64,000 nucleotides of DNA, from positions 113,001 through 177,000 of the forward strand of contig CAZWCE010000009.1 in NCBI GenBank assembly GCA_964632505.1, read 5' to 3'. The notes under the pieces were generated by a model. It saw nothing but the letters and a program-made list of their open reading frames with translations. It was not told the DNA's origin and made no database searches. Origin of the DNA: CAZWCE01 sp964632505 (GTDB lineage Bacteria > Planctomycetota > Planctomycetia > Pirellulales > Thermoguttaceae). Shown piece after piece: positions 8,967-16,651 of the stretch (its first letter is position 1; every line of letters starts with the position of its first letter). The position numbers were made by a program, and so were the translations under genes.

Positions 8967-10082
8967 TCACTTGCAGTGGGCCAACGTGAGTAAAACGTAG
9001 CCGGTGACCAGATTCGCGTCGCCTTCGAGCCAGCGGGTTTCATCGTTGACCCAATAGCCTTCCGGCTGTTGTTTTTCGGCCAAATGCTCGATCAGATCGG
9101 CGCGCCATCGGTGTCGCGTTCCGTCTTCTTCGGTGAGGATTTCCAACTCCATGGCGTCGAGGGCCTTGGCCATGACCTGGTAATAGTAGTAGAGTCCCTG
9201 CTTTCCGAGACCGGGATTCACGCTCAAATCGTAGTGCGTTCGGGCCCAGTCGTAGGCGGCCGTCACGCGGGGATCGTCCTGATCGACGCCGGCGTAGATC
9301 ATGCTCTTGAGCCCGGCGTAGGTCATCGAGGCATAACTCCGCAAGCCGCCGTTGGGCGTTTCGCCGGCCTTGCTCTCGCCGCCGTTGGCACAGGTGTAAT
9401 AAAATCCACCATCGGGGTTCTTCGAGGCGAAGGGAGTGGGATTGTGCTCCGTTTCCAAGTTCTGACAACGGGAGACGAAAACGAGCGCCTTCTGGATGGC
9501 ATCGTCTTCCGGTCCGTTTCCGGCCGCCTGGAGCGACTCGATCAGAAATTGGGTGTTCGACATGTCGGGCCGCTCGTGAGAACCGTAACCGGCTCCGCCA
9601 TAATAGAGATCGTCGGGGGATTTGCCTTCCGATTCATCCCACTGAAGCTTCTTGACGAACCGCTCGGCACCGGCGATCTTTTCGTCGTACCGGCCATCGT
9701 CGTTGGCCTTGACCATCGCGACCATCGCCAGGCTCGTTTCATAATTGCGAAACATCAAATCAGGGTTATAAATCCCGCCGTCCGGTTGGACGTACTTCTC
9801 GAGGAAGGTCAATCCTTTCCGAACCGTCGGATCGCTCGGTTCCACCCCCGATTCGAGCAAGGCGGTCACCACGATGGCGGTCGGGCCGATGCCGGCGTGC
9901 GAGGAAAAAGAGCCGTCGGCGGCCTGCGTCGTTTGCAAAAACGCCACCGCCCGGTCGACCATCGTTTGTCGCGTTTCTTCGAGCGCCTCCGACGACGGTG
10001 CCGTCGTTGCGAAACAGAGAGTCACCAACAGCCCCAAAAAGAATGGAAGGCTGCCGATTGCGTTCTTCATGGATCGTTTCAT
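8967..10082 (-). CDS. Prenyltransferase/squalene-oxidase repeat protein, secreted
   Basis: The 371-residue product starts with a signal peptide (hydrophobic stretch at about residues 9-25). An alpha/alpha toroid of the prenyltransferase/squalene-hopene cyclase type follows, with repeated G-x-W/F-type and QW-like blocks such as LQTTQAADGSFSSHAG, YVQPDGGIYNPD and QQPEGYWVNDE. The cyclase DxDD acid motif is not obvious, so it is probably not a terpene cyclase. Similar planctomycete proteins carry only this toroid fold and have no known activity. The GGGGAGA ribosome-binding site supports the ATG at 10082. The 111-bp element at 10103-10213 lies immediately upstream, within the likely 5' untranslated or promoter region. 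Confidence 0.85.
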   Translation of the reverse strand: MKRSMKNAIGSLPFFLGLLVTLCFATTAPSSEALEETRQTMVDRAVAFLQTTQAADGSFSSHAGIGPTAIVVTALLESGVEPSDPTVRKGLTFLEKYVQPDGGIYNPDLMFRNYETSLAMVAMVKANDDGRYDEKIAGAERFVKKLQWDESEGKSPDDLYYGGAGYGSHERPDMSNTQFLIESLQAAGNGPEDDAIQKALVFVSRCQNLETEHNPTPFASKNPDGGFYYTCANGGESKAGETPNGGLRSYASMTYAGLKSMIYAGVDQDDPRVTAAYDWARTHYDLSVNPGLGKQGLYYYYQVMAKALDAMELEILTEEDGTRHRWRADLIEHLAEKQQPEGYWVNDETRWLEGDANLVTGYVLLTLAHCK

Positions 10083-10102
10083 CGTATTCTCCCCAAAGAA
10101 GA

Positions 10103-10213
10103 TTCACTTTATTGAGTCTCGCATATCTAGTGAACCCCGGGCGAACAGCGAAAGGCCGGCCCTACGGACGTCACTGTATGAACCGAGGGCCACTATTAAT
10201 GCGAACTTAAATA
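10103..10213 (-). repeat. Dispersed 111-bp element with terminal inverted repeats, copy 1
   Basis: First of three related copies. The inner inverted repeats are TCGCATATCTAGTG at 10119 and its imperfect complement ending in ATGCGA at 10204, spaced 86 bp end to end. The core carries CGGCCC and a GTGAACC-type motif that is repeated as TGAACC. Outside the inverted repeats, similarity continues as TTCAC...ATTGAG on the left and GCGAAC.TnAATA on the right. It sits between the prenyltransferase-like gene (start codon 21 bp away) and the exonuclease gene. Strand is given relative to the flanking genes. No transposase is encoded. Confidence 0.75.
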
Positions 10214-10340
10214 TATTTCGATGCGAAAAAGAGCAAGCATCACGCCGCTGCACACGAAGCCGGATCGATGCTCTTGCCCTACTTCATTGTAGATCACCGA
10301 CCCGCAACGGGAAACCGAAAAAAGGAGGGAGTCTCACGAA

Positions 10341-11162
10341 TCACCCGGCCGTTTCGCTCCAGGGGTTCGCCCAGTCGCCCCAATGACTTAGATACAGATC
10401 GATCGCCGGGTCGCCCTCCCGCTCGGTGAGCCAGTCTTTCGCCTGATCGACCAACTCCTGCTCGCGCTGCAGCGAGATCTCGCCGACCAAAACGCGCGTT
10501 CTCAGGAAGACGAAGTAGGTATCGAGCACATCGCAACGACAATATTGATTGATCAGCTCAATTTTTCCCTGGACATACATATCCTGGACCATGTCGCCTT
10601 GGACTTCCATCTTTCCCGGCTTACCCAAGAGGTTCGCCGCCAGATTGAGGCCGCCGGTGAAGCGAGTGGCCCCGTAGTTGGTCAGAAGATCACATAGATC
10701 TAAGTGATAGTCGTGATTATACCGGTTGCGGGGTTGTTCGTACGATCGGGCGTGCTTCGGGAACCAGTCGTCGAGCGAGAGCCCGAAACGAAACGCGGAA
10801 AGCTCCATCAGTGGGACATCGAATCCTCGGCCGTTGAAGGTGACGAAAACAGGATGTCCATAGGCCCGCCACCCTCGCCAGAAGTTTTCGCAAATGACAT
10901 GCGGACGGAAGCGAGGCGCATCGAGAACAACCAGATCGAGCAGTTGAAAATCGGCGCCGACTTTTCCGATCGCCACCGAAACCGGCATTTGATAGGTGTA
11001 GGGGATGAAATCGGTCCCCTTCTCCTCCATCAACTCGGCGCGATAGCGCCGGACGGCTTCGATCGGCTCAAGCCCTTCTCCGGGATAGACCAGCTTCGCC
11101 ACCAGCTCCGCATCGGCCACGCTTTCGATATCGAAAACGAGATATTTCACCTCCGTATCCAT
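10341..11162 (-). CDS. Predicted 3'-5' exonuclease related to the PolB exonuclease domain
   Basis: The 273-residue product is a stand-alone DEDD-type exonuclease of the DNA_pol_B_exo2 kind. The three motifs are visible: Exo I with the DIE acidic pair in YLVFDIESV (residues 7-15), Exo II in VTFNGRGFDVP, and Exo III with Tyr and Asp in QYCRCDVLDTYF. It should remove nucleotides from the 3' end of DNA or RNA in the cytoplasm. Its cellular role is not established for the family. It follows the epimerase gene in the same direction with 83 bp between them, so it could be co-transcribed with it. Confidence 0.85.
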   Translation of the reverse strand: MDTEVKYLVFDIESVADAELVAKLVYPGEGLEPIEAVRRYRAELMEEKGTDFIPYTYQMPVSVAIGKVGADFQLLDLVVLDAPRFRPHVICENFWRGWRAYGHPVFVTFNGRGFDVPLMELSAFRFGLSLDDWFPKHARSYEQPRNRYNHDYHLDLCDLLTNYGATRFTGGLNLAANLLGKPGKMEVQGDMVQDMYVQGKIELINQYCRCDVLDTYFVFLRTRVLVGEISLQREQELVDQAKDWLTEREGDPAIDLYLSHWGDWANPWSETAG

Positions 11163-11245
11163 GGAAATCCTTTCATGTATCCTTCAAACACTGAATCGAG
11201 CGAATTCGCTCCCGCCGACGGCCTTGAGATGTTGGGCAGGAGGGA

Positions 11246-12265
11246 TTAGCGGAAGAAGGCTTGGACGCCGGTTCCCCCCTCCTCGGGATAGACAATGCGC
11301 CCCCTCTCCAACTCGACCCCGGTTCCGACTTTCTTGTCGATGAGATAGGGGCCGTCCATATCGACGTAATCGAGCTGCGGGGCGAGTTGGGCGATCGCGG
11401 AGATGCCGATCGTCGATTCGACCATGCAGCCCATCATCGTCTGGAGTCCCAGGTGTTTCGCCTTCCCGATCATCTGCCTGGCGGGCGTGAGACCGCCGCA
11501 CTTGACCAGCTTGATGTTCACGCCGTCGAAGACGTCGGCACATCGATCCAAATCGTCGGCTGTTTGGCAACTTTCATCGGCGAAAATCGGGATCGACGCT
11601 TTCTTCTTCAGCTTCGCCATGCCTTCCCAGTCGTCGATCGGCAGAGGCTGTTCGAGAAACTCCACGTTCGCCTCCTCCAGATGCGGCAGCATCGCCAGCG
11701 TATTCTCCACGTCCCAACCCCCGTTGACATCGACCCGAAACGGGGCGTCGGTCTCTTGGCGGAGCGCGCGGAGGATCTCCACATCCTCTCGAGTCCCCAA
11801 CTTGATTTTATAAACCGGCCAGTCGGGATTGTGCTTGAGTTTTTCGACCATCCGCTCGACGGAATCGATGCCGATGGTGAAGCTGGAGACCGGCAATTGG
11901 TCGAGGGACATCCCCCAAAGCCGCCACAGAGGGCGTTCGCGCATTTTTCCCCAGAGGTCGCAGGCAGCGACATCGAGCGCGCATTGGGCAAAACGATTCC
12001 CCTGGAGTTCCGGCGACAAATGACGCCAGAAGGCGACCGGATCGGCCAGCACGTAGGACTCGATCTTCTCGCGAACCTTTTCGAGCACTTCCACCATCCC
12101 CTCGACCGAGGCATCGTAATACGTATCTTCCTGGGCCTCGCCGTAGCCGCGCAGGCCGTCCTGCTCCAGTTCCACCACGATCGTCCGCACCACGCTGACC
12201 GAACTTCGGGAAATGGTGAATACATGCTTCAAAGGCAAATCGACACGTAATATCCTAAATTTCAT
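11246..12265 (-). CDS. dgcA: Enolase-superfamily dipeptide epimerase / N-acetyl-D-glutamate racemase-like (DgcA-like)
   Basis: This 339-residue protein has the complete muconate-cycloisomerase-type barrel. Visible are the KIKLG catalytic lysines, the metal ligands Asp in DVNGGWD, Glu in EQPLP and Asp in ADESCQ, and the second catalytic Lys in IKLVKCGG. Family members include L-Ala-D/L-Glu epimerase and DgcA, an N-acetyl-D-glutamate racemase. The next gene upstream encodes a DUF1611 protein, the family of DgcN. That pairing favours the DgcA role over cell-wall dipeptide recycling, but the specificity is inferred from context. I start at Met 12265; longer versions run through the 113-bp repeat element and are unlikely to be coding. 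Confidence 0.82.
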   Translation of the reverse strand: MKFRILRVDLPLKHVFTISRSSVSVVRTIVVELEQDGLRGYGEAQEDTYYDASVEGMVEVLEKVREKIESYVLADPVAFWRHLSPELQGNRFAQCALDVAACDLWGKMRERPLWRLWGMSLDQLPVSSFTIGIDSVERMVEKLKHNPDWPVYKIKLGTREDVEILRALRQETDAPFRVDVNGGWDVENTLAMLPHLEEANVEFLEQPLPIDDWEGMAKLKKKASIPIFADESCQTADDLDRCADVFDGVNIKLVKCGGLTPARQMIGKAKHLGLQTMMGCMVESTIGISAIAQLAPQLDYVDMDGPYLIDKKVGTGVELERGRIVYPEEGGTGVQAFFR

Positions 12266-12688
12266 TGCATCTTCATTCTGATTGTGCGTCGCATCCATCG
12301 TGAACCGAGCACGACCATCGAGTGTTCGGCCCGGCGGCGGCAAGTCGCCGACCAAAGAATCACTATTGATGCGAACATGAATACTTGTTTCGACGATCTC
12401 CCGGGCCTTCGGTCCGTCGGATTCGAGCTTCTCCACATGAGAGTCTCCACAACAAACCTTTTCGAGAAAGCCCAGACCATCTTCGCTGCTTCTCCAATAT
12501 CATCATCTCCCGTTCTCCCGGGAGACATGATTCATCCCCTTTAGTTTACTACGTTTTCGGCAAGCATACAATGAGCACCTCAATCGGGGGTGGGACAAGC
12601 CCCGGTCAAACGGGCATGCATCACATAAGACGAGGGGGAAACGGAATCGCCTGGTCCTCCTGTTCCCGGGAGAGATTTCCCGAAGAAA
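12266..12688. other. 423-bp gap between the DUF1611 and epimerase genes
   Basis: The part next to the epimerase (12272-12384) is the second copy of the dispersed inverted-repeat element. The rest (12385-12688) shows no coding potential, no clear terminator after the DUF1611 gene and no strong promoter. Confidence 0.4.
12272..12384 (-). repeat. Dispersed 113-bp element with terminal inverted repeats, copy 2
   Basis: Second copy of the family described at 10103. The inner repeats are TCGCATCCATCGTGAACC from 12289 and the complement of TCGCATCAATAGTGATTC ending at 12374, spaced 86 bp. The core has CGGCCC and an extra hairpin, CGGCGGCAAGTCGCCG. The left half is close to the other two copies and the right half more divergent. 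It begins 6 bp upstream of the epimerase start codon. Confidence 0.75.
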
Positions 12689-13735
12689 TCAGCGAGATGA
12701 CGAAAGATTTTTCTGCAGATCCAACACGGCTTCCAGCAGCGGTTGCGCGCTTTGCCGGAAGAGATCGACCGCCGGAACATCGAAGCGTCGCGACACCGCC
12801 TCGCACTCCGCGGCAACCTGTTCGGCGGAATGGGTTCCTCCATTCACGGCGATGCCGATGAGCCGACTCGGATGAAACAGCTCAGCCATTTGCAGATTCA
12901 TTCGGACCACGTCCTCCAAACTCGGCAACCCGATTTCCGGCATGCCGAACACATGCCGGCGGCCCATTTCGTAACAGAGGATCAGCCCGTCGGGTCGGGT
13001 ACCGTGCAGCAGGCCGAGCGTCACCCCGGAATAACGCGGCTGGCAGAGACTTCCCTGCCCTTCGATGCTTAGGATTTCATGGTGCTCGTTGGCCAGAATC
13101 AGCTTCTCGGCGGCCCCGCTGACGAAATCGGCGATGACGCGGTCGATGGGACAACCATCGCCCTCGATCATGATTCCCGTCTGTCCGGTGGGGACAAATT
13201 TGGCGTTTCTTCCCATCGCCTGGAGTCCACGGGCCAGCTCGAGGCTGGCGGTCATCTTGCCGCAGCTACAATCGTTGGCGATCGTCAGGACACGAAGACA
13301 GTCCGACCGAAACGGGGCGAAGGAAGCGACCTCGGTGTGCTCGTTCTTGCGGACATCGACGAGCCGCGCGCCGGTGCGTTCCGCGGCCTCGGCAAACTGG
13401 CGGTCGCGGGAAAGAAAATCGTGCAATCCCGAGACAACGGTCATCTTGCGTTCGATCGCTTCGAGAATAATCGCCCGCCAGTGCGATGGAAGCTTTCCTC
13501 CCGGCGGGGAGATGCCGATCAAGAGCGTGAGGGCCGTGGGGACTTCGGAAAGACGGCGAACGACCGGAATGGAGCCGCCGAAACCGACCAGTCTCCGGGC
13601 ATCAGAAGCGTCGGTGGTACGATCCAAGAGCGCCTCGACCTCTTCAGGACAATACCGGAGGACGCTATGGGCGGTTTTCGCCGCCAGGGTGCCCGCGAAC
13701 CCATCGGTGAGAATCACGATCCGGCGTCCCGCCAT
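12689..13735 (-). CDS. dgcN: DUF1611 P-loop protein, D-glutamate N-acetyltransferase-like (DgcN-like)
   Basis: The 348-residue product has both DUF1611 parts. An N-terminal Rossmann-like domain carries GFGGSIP and LIGISPPGGKLP motifs. The C-terminal P-loop domain has a modified Walker A, NDCSCGKMT, and the family segment VPTGQTGIMIEGDG. DUF1611 includes DgcN, which acetylates D-glutamate so that DgcA can racemise it. The epimerase gene next door, 423 bp downstream in the same direction, supports that pairing. Planctomycetes make peptidoglycan, so D-glutamate recycling is plausible. The activity itself is inferred. No neighbouring deacetylase was seen. Confidence 0.8.
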   Translation of the reverse strand: MAGRRIVILTDGFAGTLAAKTAHSVLRYCPEEVEALLDRTTDASDARRLVGFGGSIPVVRRLSEVPTALTLLIGISPPGGKLPSHWRAIILEAIERKMTVVSGLHDFLSRDRQFAEAAERTGARLVDVRKNEHTEVASFAPFRSDCLRVLTIANDCSCGKMTASLELARGLQAMGRNAKFVPTGQTGIMIEGDGCPIDRVIADFVSGAAEKLILANEHHEILSIEGQGSLCQPRYSGVTLGLLHGTRPDGLILCYEMGRRHVFGMPEIGLPSLEDVVRMNLQMAELFHPSRLIGIAVNGGTHSAEQVAAECEAVSRRFDVPAVDLFRQSAQPLLEAVLDLQKNLSSSR

Positions 13736-13885
13736 ACTGACGACCTTCTGCTGCTAAAGACGAGGGAGCCACCCACAAGCAAGTGGACAAAAAACCATCT
13801 AACATTCCGTTCATCATATACACAGGTTCATCATGTCCGGAATAACACCTTCCCTCAATCTTCTTCGTCGCATGCACGACCCGGC

Positions 13886-14761
13886 TCAGGGACGATTCGC
13901 CTGAATCCAATTGAGGGTTTTCTCATCGTCGGGGGAGCACTTTTTCCAGTAGGCTTCCACGTCGATCATTTCGTCGATGAACTCGCCGTTTCCCCCGGCA
14001 TAAACGGCATTGACCCCGCCGGGGTGATTCGAGAAGGGGCGGGCCCAACCGATCATCCCCTCCATTCCCATCGACTCGGTACGGCAACCGTTGATTTTGT
14101 AGCTGGTCGGTGTGGTTCCATCGCCGCAGGGCCCGTACTCATTGTTCCAGAGATAGCCGACTTTCGCTACGGCCCCTTCATCGGCGACCGAGCCGTCGGT
14201 GGCGAGGGTCCAATTCGTGACGGCCCAACTCGTGGCCTGCACGTTTTCGCTCAGAAGGATGGTGTATTGGGCGCCGTCCTCGAATTGGTCGGTGTTGCGA
14301 ATGGGCGCGCCGGGGACCGTCTGATTATTCACCGCCCCGAGGTGAGCGGTGTCATCGTCGGCGTTCCAGAGACCGCAATTGGTCACGTAGCTCAACGGGG
14401 CTTCTCCGGTGGAGTTGACATCGGAAGTGCACTTGAAGACCGGAAGATCGACCTTCTGGGGGTTGCCTTCCATCCAAACCTGAAAAACGTCGTTACTGCC
14501 CAGTTCCGGGAGGAGAAGAACCGCCCAGGACATATTCTCCCCCATGAAGCGGTTGACGTAGCCCGGAAGCTCTTCCTTCTCCGTCTGATAAGACTGCATG
14601 GCCAAAACGATTTGACGCTGGTTGTTCAGGCATGAGGTCGTGCGCATGCGTTCTCGAGCGCCGCCGACCGCGACGATGACCAGTCCGGCAAGCATTCCGA
14701 TGATGGCGATCACCACCAACAGTTCGATGAGGGTAAAACCCGTTGGTGAACGTCGTTTCAT
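13886..14761 (-). CDS. DUF1559 pseudopilin-like protein
   Basis: The 291-residue product starts with a type IV prepilin-like leader (MKRRSPTGFTLIELLVVIAI), with the cleavage site after Gly8 and a single membrane helix (residues 9-31). A DUF1559 (SBP_bac_10-like) domain follows, with CLNNQRQIVLAMQSYQ. Such proteins are massively expanded in planctomycetes and probably reach the cell surface or periplasm through pseudopilin processing; their function is unknown. Met 14761 is preferred over the Met five codons earlier because GGAGA lies 8 nt upstream. The C-terminus lacks the clear FxDGSVxF motif common in the family. It is transcribed away from a second DUF1559 gene. Confidence 0.88.
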   Translation of the reverse strand: MKRRSPTGFTLIELLVVIAIIGMLAGLVIVAVGGARERMRTTSCLNNQRQIVLAMQSYQTEKEELPGYVNRFMGENMSWAVLLLPELGSNDVFQVWMEGNPQKVDLPVFKCTSDVNSTGEAPLSYVTNCGLWNADDDTAHLGAVNNQTVPGAPIRNTDQFEDGAQYTILLSENVQATSWAVTNWTLATDGSVADEGAVAKVGYLWNNEYGPCGDGTTPTSYKINGCRTESMGMEGMIGWARPFSNHPGGVNAVYAGGNGEFIDEMIDVEAYWKKCSPDDEKTLNWIQANRP

Positions 14762-15348
14762 GTGATTATTCTCCATGGAATTTTCGGTCGCCTCCCGAAA
14801 AAGTAAAAGCCGCTTGCATAGCGACCCAGGCCCGCAGCGGGACGCGACCCACCCTAATTATTTCCATCGCAAACATTTTGAAAACCAAGAACTTCAGAAA
14901 TCCGGAGCCTTCTTTTCAGGCCACCTACTTCCCAGTATACTATTTTCTCAAAAAACAAGGGGCTTGACCAGTGTCCCTCCGATAATCTCACCCGGAATCC
15001 AAGATCTTTTCCTTGAAATCATCGTGCGCGAGCCGGCAACTTGGAGAGTCCCCTTGGTTGAGCGGCATCGACCGCCCCCCCCCTTGCGGTACAGCAAGGG
15101 TTGCTTTTTTCCTCCTTTTTTGGCAGAATATGATCCACTACTGGAGGGACCGCAACTCTATTCACCTCGGCTTGTCTCATTTTCCGTAATCGCTTCCAGT
15201 GGTATTGTTTTTCGGGAATTCGCAAGAAACCACCGGTTTCTGCTGGAAAAAGGACGATATTTCTGGGAAAATATAATTAATGGGTCAGGCAAGCCAGTCT
15301 TCTGCTCCAAAAGCAGGGCAGCGTTGAATAAAATTGGAGGATCTCATC
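14762..15348. other. 587-bp divergent region between two DUF1559 genes
   Basis: No credible gene lies here. It holds a terminator-like hairpin at 15081-15110 on the plus strand and a run of nine Cs just before it. The stretch 15220-15290 is AT-rich and may carry the promoter of the downstream DUF1559 gene. Confidence 0.4.
15081..15110 (+). terminator. Orphan terminator-like hairpin
   Basis: CCCTTGC and GCAAGGG pair perfectly over a 6-nt loop, and TTGCTTTTTT follows. No plus-strand gene ends upstream within this region, so it may end a small RNA or act as an attenuator in the leader of the DUF1559 gene that starts at 15349. Confidence 0.5.
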
Positions 15349-16365
15349 ATGGCACGTCGCATTCTGCGAGGTTTCACGCTCGTCGAACTTCTTGTGGTCA
15401 TTTCGATTATCGGAATGCTCGTCGGCCTTTTGGTGCCGGCGGTACAAACCGCCCGGGAAAACGGCCGGCAAAATACCTGCACGAACAACCAGCGTCAACT
15501 CGGCTTGGCACTCTTGGAATACGAGTCGAGCAAGATGCAATTTCCCGGCTGGCGTCAATACATGCCGCACTCTCAGGGCTACACCCCCCAGGCGGGCGGA
15601 CCGCCTTCGGACGTGACCGGCAGTTGGGTCGCGATGCTCTTGCCCTATTTGGAGCGCCGCGATGTGTGGAACAAGTATTCCAACGGCACGGTGGGTCCCG
15701 GCTCCGCCGTTTATATCCCCACGTTGGTATGCCCCAGCGCCGCCCGAACCGATCGGGAACTCTCGACCACCTACGTCGCCAACACCGGCGTGCCGGACAA
15801 CCGGAACCCCGACTTGAGCCTCAACTCGAACTATAATCTGTACGATCTTTCACAGCAGCCTCAATCTTCGACCGAAACGAACCGCGCCAACGGCGTGTTC
15901 TTCGACCTGTGTGCCGAAGGCCCCCAGGCGGTGAAGCTCGATTACATCTCGATCAACGACGGAGCCAGCAACACCGTTATTGTGACCGAAAACCTCCAGG
16001 CGACCCAGTGGGCGACCAATAACATGAAAACCTCCACCTGGGAATATCACATCGGCACCTGTTGGATGCCGCAGTTCAATAAGAATTGCGATCCTTCGGC
16101 GAATGTGACCGTTCCCACCTGGATCAACCAATGCCTGAAGGTACCGCCGGCGCCTTTCTCGTGGACCCCCACCGGTTACCGCAATGCCCGACCCTCGGCG
16201 CAACATCCGGGTCTGGTCATCATGGGATTCGCCGACGGTGGTGTTCGGAAGATCAGCGACACGGTCGACGAAAACGTCTTGAAGCATCTGATGACTCCCG
16301 CCGGAGGGTCGTGCAGTGATCCGTCGATCCAGAGCGAGGTCTTCAATCCGAAGGATATCTTCTGA
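15349..16365 (+). CDS. DUF1559 pseudopilin-like protein
   Basis: The 338-residue product begins MARRILRGFTLVELLVVISI, a prepilin-type leader cleaved after Gly8 that is followed by one hydrophobic helix. The DUF1559 domain has CTNNQRQLGLALLEYE near the N-terminus and the family's C-terminal signature MGFADGGVRKISDTVDENVL. The start at 15349 follows a GGAGG ribosome-binding site. Unlike its divergent neighbour it has the full C-terminal motif and is of normal length. A terminator follows about 105 bp downstream, so it is monocistronic. The biological role of the family is unknown. Confidence 0.92.
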   Translation: MARRILRGFTLVELLVVISIIGMLVGLLVPAVQTARENGRQNTCTNNQRQLGLALLEYESSKMQFPGWRQYMPHSQGYTPQAGGPPSDVTGSWVAMLLPYLERRDVWNKYSNGTVGPGSAVYIPTLVCPSAARTDRELSTTYVANTGVPDNRNPDLSLNSNYNLYDLSQQPQSSTETNRANGVFFDLCAEGPQAVKLDYISINDGASNTVIVTENLQATQWATNNMKTSTWEYHIGTCWMPQFNKNCDPSANVTVPTWINQCLKVPPAPFSWTPTGYRNARPSAQHPGLVIMGFADGGVRKISDTVDENVLKHLMTPAGGSCSDPSIQSEVFNPKDIF

Positions 16366-16470
16366 TCGAGCGACCTCCGTCTTTCGATCCGGGGAGCCGA
16401 CACCCACGGTACATTCATTGGGAAGGACCCTTCGCTCGCCACTTGACGGAACAAGAAATCCACACCAAGG

Positions 16471-16508
16471 ACCCGGGTATCCGAACTGATCGGTATCCGG
16501 GTTTTTTT
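16471..16508 (+). terminator. Terminator after the DUF1559 gene
   Basis: ACCCGG and CCGGGT form the outer stem and CCG/CGG an inner one, with a small internal loop, followed by a T7 run. Confidence 0.75.
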
Positions 16509-16651
16509 GGCGTCCGGAACGAGGCACTTTCCGGAAACGCTTCCTCCCTCACCATCGACGCTTCATACGAAGGAGGAAACACGGGCCAGGATTCAGGGCA
16601 GGTCCAGTTGTTCCAAGCACCACGGCTTCCGGGTGACTTGATGGAGGAAGT

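Noticed and set aside
10103..10213. The dispersed elements as integron attC sites
   Set aside because: They are palindromic and about the right size, but the ends do not carry the RYYYAAC/GTTRRRY core pairs, and no integrase or cassette array is present.
13079..14635. A 518-codon plus-strand frame spanning the DUF1611 and DUF1559 genes
   Set aside because: It crosses two real minus-strand genes and their intergenic region and has no coherent domain.
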